This document shows positions 55,555-59,814 of a stretch of 59,814 nt of DNA, in pieces. This DNA is from Succinivibrionaceae bacterium (GTDB lineage Bacteria > Pseudomonadota > Gammaproteobacteria > Enterobacterales > Succinivibrionaceae): contig JAFURY010000041.1 of NCBI GenBank assembly GCA_017480795.1, forward strand, positions 1 through 59,814, in the 5' to 3' direction. The number at the start of each line of letters is the position of its first letter. The stretch's first letter is position 1. The notes under the pieces were generated by a model. That model had not been told where the DNA came from and made no database searches. It worked only from the letters and a program-made list of their open reading frames with translations. Both the position numbers and the translations under genes were made by a program.

Positions 55555-56120
55555 TGTACGATACCGAGCATATCAACGAATATGACGACTGGATCAGCAA
55601 AAGTCAGCTCAAAAGAGAATCAAAAGAACTGCATGCCCTGGGTGTTCAGATAACAAAACTTTCGGAAACCGAATTCTCCCGCATAGATTTTGCCGGGAGA
55701 GATTCCCTAAAAAAGGAACTGATCACCGCAAGAAAACTCATCAACAACACCCAGCACGAACCGTACAGACGACAAATGCTGTATGTGGAACGCCTGCTCC
55801 GCAACCAGGAAGAAAATTTCACGGCAGAACTGAGGAATGAGGTAGAGTCCATACAGAACAAAAAGGTGGTAGGATACGTGTACTTTCACCGCCTTGAAAA
55901 ACTGAGGGACAGTCTTTTAGGAGACGAATCAACCAACGTTCTTAATCAGCTGACATCTGAAAATACAGATCTTGACCGGAACAAACTGAGAACCCTGATC
56001 AAAAAGGCAAAAACCGAAAAGACTGAAGGAAAACCTCCTGCCGCAAGCAGGGAACTGTTCAGATACCTCAGAGACAACATCAATCCGCAAACAGATGAAG
56101 AAGGGGAACAAAATGAGTAA
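55554..56120 (+). CDS. darP: Ribosome biogenesis factor DarP (YjgA)
   Basis: DarP is a dual-domain protein that promotes late 50S maturation near the peptidyl transferase centre. The 188 residues resemble E. coli DarP (DUF615): WISKSQLKRESKELHALGVQITKL, YFHRLEKLRDSLLGD, and LRTLIKKAKTEKTEGKPPAASRELFRYLRD. The N-terminal acidic stretch of E. coli is shorter here. Its start overlaps the upstream membrane protein gene and its end overlaps the rhodanese gene. Confidence 0.92.
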   Translation: MYDTEHINEYDDWISKSQLKRESKELHALGVQITKLSETEFSRIDFAGRDSLKKELITARKLINNTQHEPYRRQMLYVERLLRNQEENFTAELRNEVESIQNKKVVGYVYFHRLEKLRDSLLGDESTNVLNQLTSENTDLDRNKLRTLIKKAKTEKTEGKPPAASRELFRYLRDNINPQTDEEGEQNE

Positions 56121-56433
56121 ATCGGCATCAATGCTTTCGGCGCTAACTCTGGTCTTTACCGCTGCACCAGCCATTGCCGAAACCCACCTGATAGATGTCA
56201 GAACTCCGACCGAATTTGCTGAAGGCCACATTAACGGAGCGATCAATATCGAGTACCAGCAGATTCTTCAGGGAGCAGAAAGCGAAGGACTAAAGATCGA
56301 CGATGAAATATTCCTTTACTGCCGTTCTGGCAAAAGAGCGGAAACTGCCAAAGCAGCTTTAACGGTAAAGGGATACAAAAATGTAACCAATCTTGGCGGC
56401 ATTGAAGACGCGAAAGCCGCGGTGGGAAGATAA
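56113..56433 (+). CDS. Periplasmic rhodanese-like protein (PspE-type)
   Basis: The 106-residue protein has a signal peptide (cleavage near AIA, residue 22) and a single rhodanese domain. HLIDVRTPTEFAEGHINGAINIEYQQI is the CH2 motif region. The active loop is YCRSGKRAETA with the catalytic cysteine. Size and secretion are like E. coli PspE, a periplasmic thiosulfate sulfurtransferase. ATG 56113 has AAGGGGA upstream, inside the end of darP. There is no phage shock operon nearby. Confidence 0.85.
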   Translation: MSKSASMLSALTLVFTAAPAIAETHLIDVRTPTEFAEGHINGAINIEYQQILQGAESEGLKIDDEIFLYCRSGKRAETAKAALTVKGYKNVTNLGGIEDAKAAVGR

Positions 56434-56531
56434 TAAGCAGAATCCATTCAAAAAACATCAGCAATCAATGAAAACCATCAGACATTATTTAATGATGTCA
56501 ACGGGATCTTTGAACTAATTTTGCGATGCAA

Positions 56532-56555
56532 ACAAAATATTTAGAAATATTTTGT
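56532..56555 (+). promoter_or_regulatory. 24-bp palindrome at the lpp promoter (candidate operator)
   Basis: ACAAAATATTT and AAATATTTTGT are perfect 11-bp inverted repeats around the centre AG. The right arm overlaps the predicted -35 of lpp, a classical operator position. Confidence 0.6.
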
Positions 56556-56579
56556 ATTATTTTCTAAAAATGGTAAAAT
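56552..56579 (+). promoter_or_regulatory. Promoter of lpp
   Basis: TTGTAT (56552-56557), a 16-base spacer and TAAAAT (56574-56579) sit in AT-rich DNA, predicting a 50-base leader. Confidence 0.6.
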
Positions 56580-56635
56580 GCAAAGTAAGGAGCAGGTTCA
56601 GTCTGTTCCTCTGTTTATATTTCTCGGAGATTAAA

Positions 56636-56863
56636 ATGAACAAATTTTCAGTTGCTGTTTCAGCTTTGGTTTTAGGCTCTGCAATGCTCGCAGGTTGTCA
56701 GAATACTTCTAAGTTAGAAGCTGACGTTCAGGCTCTTTCCAACAAGGTTGACAATCTTGCTGCTCAGGTTGACGCTCTCAAGTCTGACGTTCAGGCTGCA
56801 CAGGCTTCTGCTGACAATGCTAACAGCCGTCTTGACAACATGGTTGTACATTACAGAAAGTAA
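56636..56863 (+). CDS. lpp: Major outer membrane lipoprotein Lpp (Braun lipoprotein)
   Basis: Lpp forms trimeric coiled coils that tie the outer membrane to peptidoglycan. A lipoprotein signal ends in MLAGC (Cys21). The mature chain shows the 3-4 heptad pattern of Lpp (KLEADVQALSNKVDNLAAQV) and ends in RLDNMVVHYRK, whose final lysine is the site of attachment to diaminopimelate by L,D-transpeptidases. The mature part is 55 residues, three shorter than E. coli (58). GGAGA precedes the ATG. T- and A-ending codons are more frequent than in neighbours, as expected for a highly expressed gene. Confidence 0.95.
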   Translation: MNKFSVAVSALVLGSAMLAGCQNTSKLEADVQALSNKVDNLAAQVDALKSDVQAAQASADNANSRLDNMVVHYRK

Positions 56864-56893
56864 TAATAGTTTGTTTTTATGCATTAGATTTCC

Positions 56894-56918
56894 AGGAAGG
56901 CTCAGCCTTCCTTTTTTT
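56894..56918 (+). terminator. Rho-independent terminator of lpp
   Basis: AGGAAGGC-TCA-GCCTTCCT forms a perfect 8-bp stem followed by T residues, 30 bases after lpp. Confidence 0.95.
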
Positions 56919-57155
56919 ATGTCAATAGTCCCGCCCCGAAACAATCAACGCCTGCCACGAAAACTTATCGTTCAACAGTTTTACACAACATCCAATTCTT
57001 GATTTATCCGAACTTTTTAAGAATTTGACGTGTCTTAATGTTTATTTTCGTCAGATCAAATATAATTCGAGGATAGGTCTAGACACGAATTCGAAAGTTG
57101 CTCGCGGTCTTACGCCTGATCAGCTTTCCTGAAACAAAAACGAAGGATTGGTTAT

Positions 57156-58895
57156 ATGGTTAAACTTGGTCATTACTACGAGGGTGACAAGTCCTGTTTT
57201 AGAATTTATGCGCCTCGCAAAAAGACTGTTGAAGTTGAATTGAACAACGGCAAAACGAAATTCAGTCTCACCCTGAATGATGACGGCTACTGGACAGGAT
57301 CATGCAACAAACTGCACGAAGGTTCTCTTTACTGGATCATTCTTGACGGAGAAAGATCATATCCTGATCCTGCCTCAAAATATCAGCCGTTTGGTGTGCA
57401 TGGCGGATCCATGATCGTAAATCCGGAAAAATGCGACCTTTCCAACTGGCACGGCGTGAAGATGGAGGATGCGATTATTTATGAACTCCACATCGGCACC
57501 TTCACCAAAGAAGGAACCCTGAAAGCAGCTGAAAATAAACTCAAATACCTCTCCGATCTCGGCATTAACGTTGTTGAGCTTATGCCAATAGCCGAGTTTC
57601 CAGGAAACTACGACTGGGGTTATGACGGCGTATTTCTGTACACTCTTGAAAGCAGTTACGGTAACTACAAAGATCTTAAAAGTTTTCTGGATACCGCGCA
57701 CAATCTGGGCATAGCAGTCATCAATGATGTGGTGTACAACCATTTTGGTCCTGAGGGCAACTATGCCGGCTTCTATGCGCCATACACCAAGGATGCGGAT
57801 ACTCCATGGGGCTCTGCCATCAACTTCGATGCGTCAGATTGCTCTGGCGTAAGGGACTTCTACCTGGGTAACATTGAATGGTGGCTCAGAAACATCGGAT
57901 TTGACGGTTTCAGACTTGATGCCTGGGCCATGGTTCAGGATTGCTCAAAATCCAGAATTCAGAGAGAAATCTGCGACTTGGCCCATCAGATCGGCAAGGA
58001 AGAAGATCGCAGCATTCTAATGATTGCAGAACACCTCAGAAACGACCGTCTGGTAACAAGCAGCTGCGAAAATGGCGATGACTGTGACAGTCAATGGGTA
58101 GATGACTTCGGACTTGCGATAAGGGCAACCCTGGCTCCTGACACCGAGGACAGACTTCTCAAGAGTTTTTATCCAACCCCTTTCAAAGACATCGTAACCG
58201 CTTTCAAACAGGCATACGTGCTGGATGGAACCCGCTTCAACTATGCCATAGAGGACTATTCAGGAACAAAACCTGAAGGCGTAGAACCGCAGCAGTGCGT
58301 GGTATACATCCAGGACCACGACATGATCGGAAACCGAATCCTCGGCGACAGATTTATCAAGACCGCCGGCAAAGACAAGGCACTACTTGCTACTGTTGCG
58401 CTATTTGCCAGCAAGAATGTTCCAATGTTATTCATGGGTGAAGAATATGGAGAGGACAATCCGTTCCTGTTCTTCGAATCCTTCTCCGATCCCTGGCTCA
58501 TCGAAGCGGTGCGCGAGGGAAGAAAAAAGGAATGGCAATTCTCAAAAATTGAGCCAAGAGATTCACATGACGTTGAAACCTTCAACGACAGCCGTTTGGA
58601 TTGGGAGAAGCTTGATAATGAGGAAAATCAGAACATACTGAAACTCTACCGTAAACTGATTGAACTCAAAAAACAGCATATGATCGGCTGTGCGGGAGAA
58701 AATGGTCTCTATCAGGTGGACAACGATGAATCAACAATAACCATCTCAAACGGCAGAAGCATAGTCAGACTGAACTTCAGCAACGGAGTGAAGACGTTCC
58801 CTGAAAATGATTACGACATCGTTGCTACATCAAACTGTTGCAATACAAAGACTGAAATTCAGCCATTCAGCGCTGTAGTCCTTGCCTGCAAATAA
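57156..58895 (+). CDS. treZ: Malto-oligosyltrehalose trehalohydrolase (TreZ, GH13)
   Basis: TreZ releases trehalose from maltooligosyltrehalose. The 579 residues show an N-terminal beta domain (about 1-95) and a GH13 barrel with YELHIGTFTKEGTL, the nucleophile Asp255 in GFDGFRLDAW, the general acid Glu292 in LMIAEHLRND, and DHDMIGNRILGDR. LFMGEEYGEDNPFLFF followed by LIEAVREGRKKEWQF is characteristic of TreZ and argues against branching enzyme GlgB. A -10 TATAAT lies at 57061-57066. Its partner treY is not in the window. Confidence 0.85.
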   Translation: MVKLGHYYEGDKSCFRIYAPRKKTVEVELNNGKTKFSLTLNDDGYWTGSCNKLHEGSLYWIILDGERSYPDPASKYQPFGVHGGSMIVNPEKCDLSNWHGVKMEDAIIYELHIGTFTKEGTLKAAENKLKYLSDLGINVVELMPIAEFPGNYDWGYDGVFLYTLESSYGNYKDLKSFLDTAHNLGIAVINDVVYNHFGPEGNYAGFYAPYTKDADTPWGSAINFDASDCSGVRDFYLGNIEWWLRNIGFDGFRLDAWAMVQDCSKSRIQREICDLAHQIGKEEDRSILMIAEHLRNDRLVTSSCENGDDCDSQWVDDFGLAIRATLAPDTEDRLLKSFYPTPFKDIVTAFKQAYVLDGTRFNYAIEDYSGTKPEGVEPQQCVVYIQDHDMIGNRILGDRFIKTAGKDKALLATVALFASKNVPMLFMGEEYGEDNPFLFFESFSDPWLIEAVREGRKKEWQFSKIEPRDSHDVETFNDSRLDWEKLDNEENQNILKLYRKLIELKKQHMIGCAGENGLYQVDNDESTITISNGRSIVRLNFSNGVKTFPENDYDIVATSNCCNTKTEIQPFSAVVLACK

Positions 58896-58903
58896 ATAAG
58901 GCA

Positions 58904-59578
58904 ATGACTGAACTGTTCATTGCCAACATACCAGAACGCGGTCAGAATTCTTATTTCTGGCCGCTTCTTGATCCTGACACCATTTCCAGAGAAACCTCAA
59001 GAATATCCAATCAAACATATCTAAACGCACACCTTACAGCGCTTTCCGTGCTTACCTACGCCCTAAGGAAAGCAACAGGCTATCAGAATATTACTCTGCC
59101 AGTAATGAGTAAAAACAAGCACGGGAAGCCATATTTTGAGAATTTTCCCATGAAATTCAACTGGTCACACAGCGGCAGAAAACTTCTGCTAGGAGTAAGC
59201 AACCAGGAAATAGGCGTAGACATAGAGCAAAGTAAAGACAGGAATTTGGCACAAGTTGCCAGCAGGTTCTTTTCAGCAGATGAAGTTGCATACCTGCAGA
59301 ACAATCCCAAAGACGAGTTCTTCCGATTATGGGTGTTGAGAGAGGCTGTAGGGAAATACATCGGAACAGGACTTCAGGCCTTCCAAGATCTGACAATAAA
59401 GCCTAACGAAAGGATAATTCAATACCAGAAGACAGAGATGAATAACGCCTTTGTGGGGAAATACGAAGCATACTACTTAGCTGTGGTAGCTGAAGATACA
59501 GTAGAGAAAGCAAAGATCCTGACAGATGATTTCAGTGGCGAAGAAAATGAAACTTTGACGATCGAGCGCTTCTGCTGA
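58904..59578 (+). CDS. 4'-phosphopantetheinyl transferase, Sfp type
   Basis: The enzyme moves phosphopantetheine from coenzyme A to a serine of carrier proteins. In 224 residues it shows the family motifs: FNWSHSGRKLLLGVS, the metal-binding IGVDIEQ, and FRLWVLREAVGKYIGTGL (W-x3-E-x3-K). This is the two-domain Sfp/EntD form and not AcpS. No non-ribosomal peptide or polyketide gene lies in the window, so the target may be a fatty acid-type carrier elsewhere. It starts eight bases after treZ. Confidence 0.88.
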   Translation: MTELFIANIPERGQNSYFWPLLDPDTISRETSRISNQTYLNAHLTALSVLTYALRKATGYQNITLPVMSKNKHGKPYFENFPMKFNWSHSGRKLLLGVSNQEIGVDIEQSKDRNLAQVASRFFSADEVAYLQNNPKDEFFRLWVLREAVGKYIGTGLQAFQDLTIKPNERIIQYQKTEMNNAFVGKYEAYYLAVVAEDTVEKAKILTDDFSGEENETLTIERFC

Positions 59579-59599
59579 TGCGCGGATTCACAAAGAGAC

Positions 59600-59617
59600 T
59601 GATGCAGATCTGCATCA
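59600..59617. repeat. 18-bp perfect palindrome
   Basis: TGATGCAGATCTGCATCA is fully self-complementary and sits 22 bases after the phosphopantetheinyl transferase stop, between convergent units. No T-run follows directly. Confidence 0.6.
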
Positions 59618-59650
59618 AAGCGTTAAAAGCTATCGCAAAGCACCGCGCTA

Positions 59651-59687
59651 AAAAAGGAAAAGGGAGAAGATCGGATGATCCTCTCCC
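59651..59687 (-). terminator. Terminator of the rRNA operon
   Basis: On the minus strand GGGAGAGGATC-ATCC-GATCTTCTCCC forms an 11-bp stem with one G-T wobble, followed by TTTTCCTTTTTT. It starts eight bases after the 5S 3' end. Confidence 0.92.
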
Positions 59688-59694
59688 TGAAGGG

Positions 59695-59813
59695 GTGCCT
59701 GACAATTACCTACTCTGACATGGCGAAAGCCACACGACCATCGGCGCAACGACATTTCACTTCTGTGTTCGGAATGGGAACAGGTGGTACTGACGCGCTA
59801 TATCTGTCAGGCG
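59695..59813 (-). rRNA. rrf: 5S ribosomal RNA
   Basis: Read on the minus strand, the sequence follows the gammaproteobacterial 5S RNA. The terminal helix is GCCTGACA/TGTCAGGC. It contains CCACCTGTTCCCATTCCGAA, CACAGAAGTGAAA and the loop E/helix IV region GCGCCGATGGTCGTG. The length is about 119 bases. The rest of the operon (23S, 16S) lies outside the window to the right and would be transcribed leftward. Confidence 0.95.
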
Positions 59814-59814
59814 A

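Overview
This is a chromosomal window from a gammaproteobacterium. The gene set (PLD-type PssA, class II IlvC, adenylylatable GlnA, AcrAB-type pump, Braun lipoprotein Lpp, DarP, Rep, PspE-like rhodanese, and a DUF3334 protein of the kind seen in Vibrio and Aeromonas) points to Aeromonadales. A host-associated anaerobic Succinivibrionaceae-like lineage is my best guess, by family resemblance and not by a marker. Most of the window is core housekeeping sequence. Mobile DNA is limited to a probable transposase N-terminal remnant beside a tRNA and one AAA-ATPase/PD-(D/E)XK gene.

Layout. 1-9.2 kb: tail of an unidentified ORF, then pssA, recG and an AsmA-like gene on +; yihY on -; a secreted protein of unknown function on +; clcA on -. 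9.3-15.1 kb: typA diverges from glnA, followed by a DUF4124 protein, a tiny - strand ORF and a secreted ClpP-like/TPR protein. 15.5-18.7 kb: putrescine transporter genes potGHI. 18.7-24.9 kb: a structured leader with two terminator-like hairpins, then an acrA-acrB-oprM-type tripartite pump. 25-31 kb: AAA/PD-(D/E)XK gene, engB, an Fsr-like MFS transporter, and potF, the binding protein for potGHI, on the opposite strand. 31-36.6 kb: DUF3334, a small membrane protein, a His-rich EF-hand protein, a CobW/COG0523 GTPase and a glycosyltransferase. 36.7-41.4 kb: a very acidic 69-residue protein, polA with crcB upstream, and a 1.1-kb gene-free stretch rich in DnaA-box-like sites. 41.4-48 kb: a tightly overlapped + strand operon spoT-(lysophospholipase-like)-tadA-tcdA-rep, then tRNA-Arg(CCG). 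48-59.8 kb: transposase remnant, HDOD protein, pgi, ilvC, an aminotransferase, a membrane protein/darP/rhodanese operon, lpp, treZ, an Sfp-type phosphopantetheinyl transferase, and the end of an rRNA operon (5S and terminator, - strand).

How parts work together. PotF delivers putrescine to PotGHI although its gene lies 11 kb away and is inverted. The AcrA/AcrB/OprM-like proteins form one envelope-spanning pump, probably controlled by RNA-level attenuation. TadA and TcdA both modify tRNAs and share an operon with SpoT and Rep. The CobW GTPase and the His-rich EF-hand protein are neighbours that both look built to bind metal.

The items most worth a second look are the tandem attenuator-like leader of acrA, the cluster of seven same-strand DnaA-box-like sites upstream of spoT, a DNA polymerase I whose proofreading site appears degenerate, the His-rich four-EF-hand protein, the ClpP-like/TPR fusion, and the acidic mini-protein. 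No CRISPR array, prophage or complete insertion sequence is visible.
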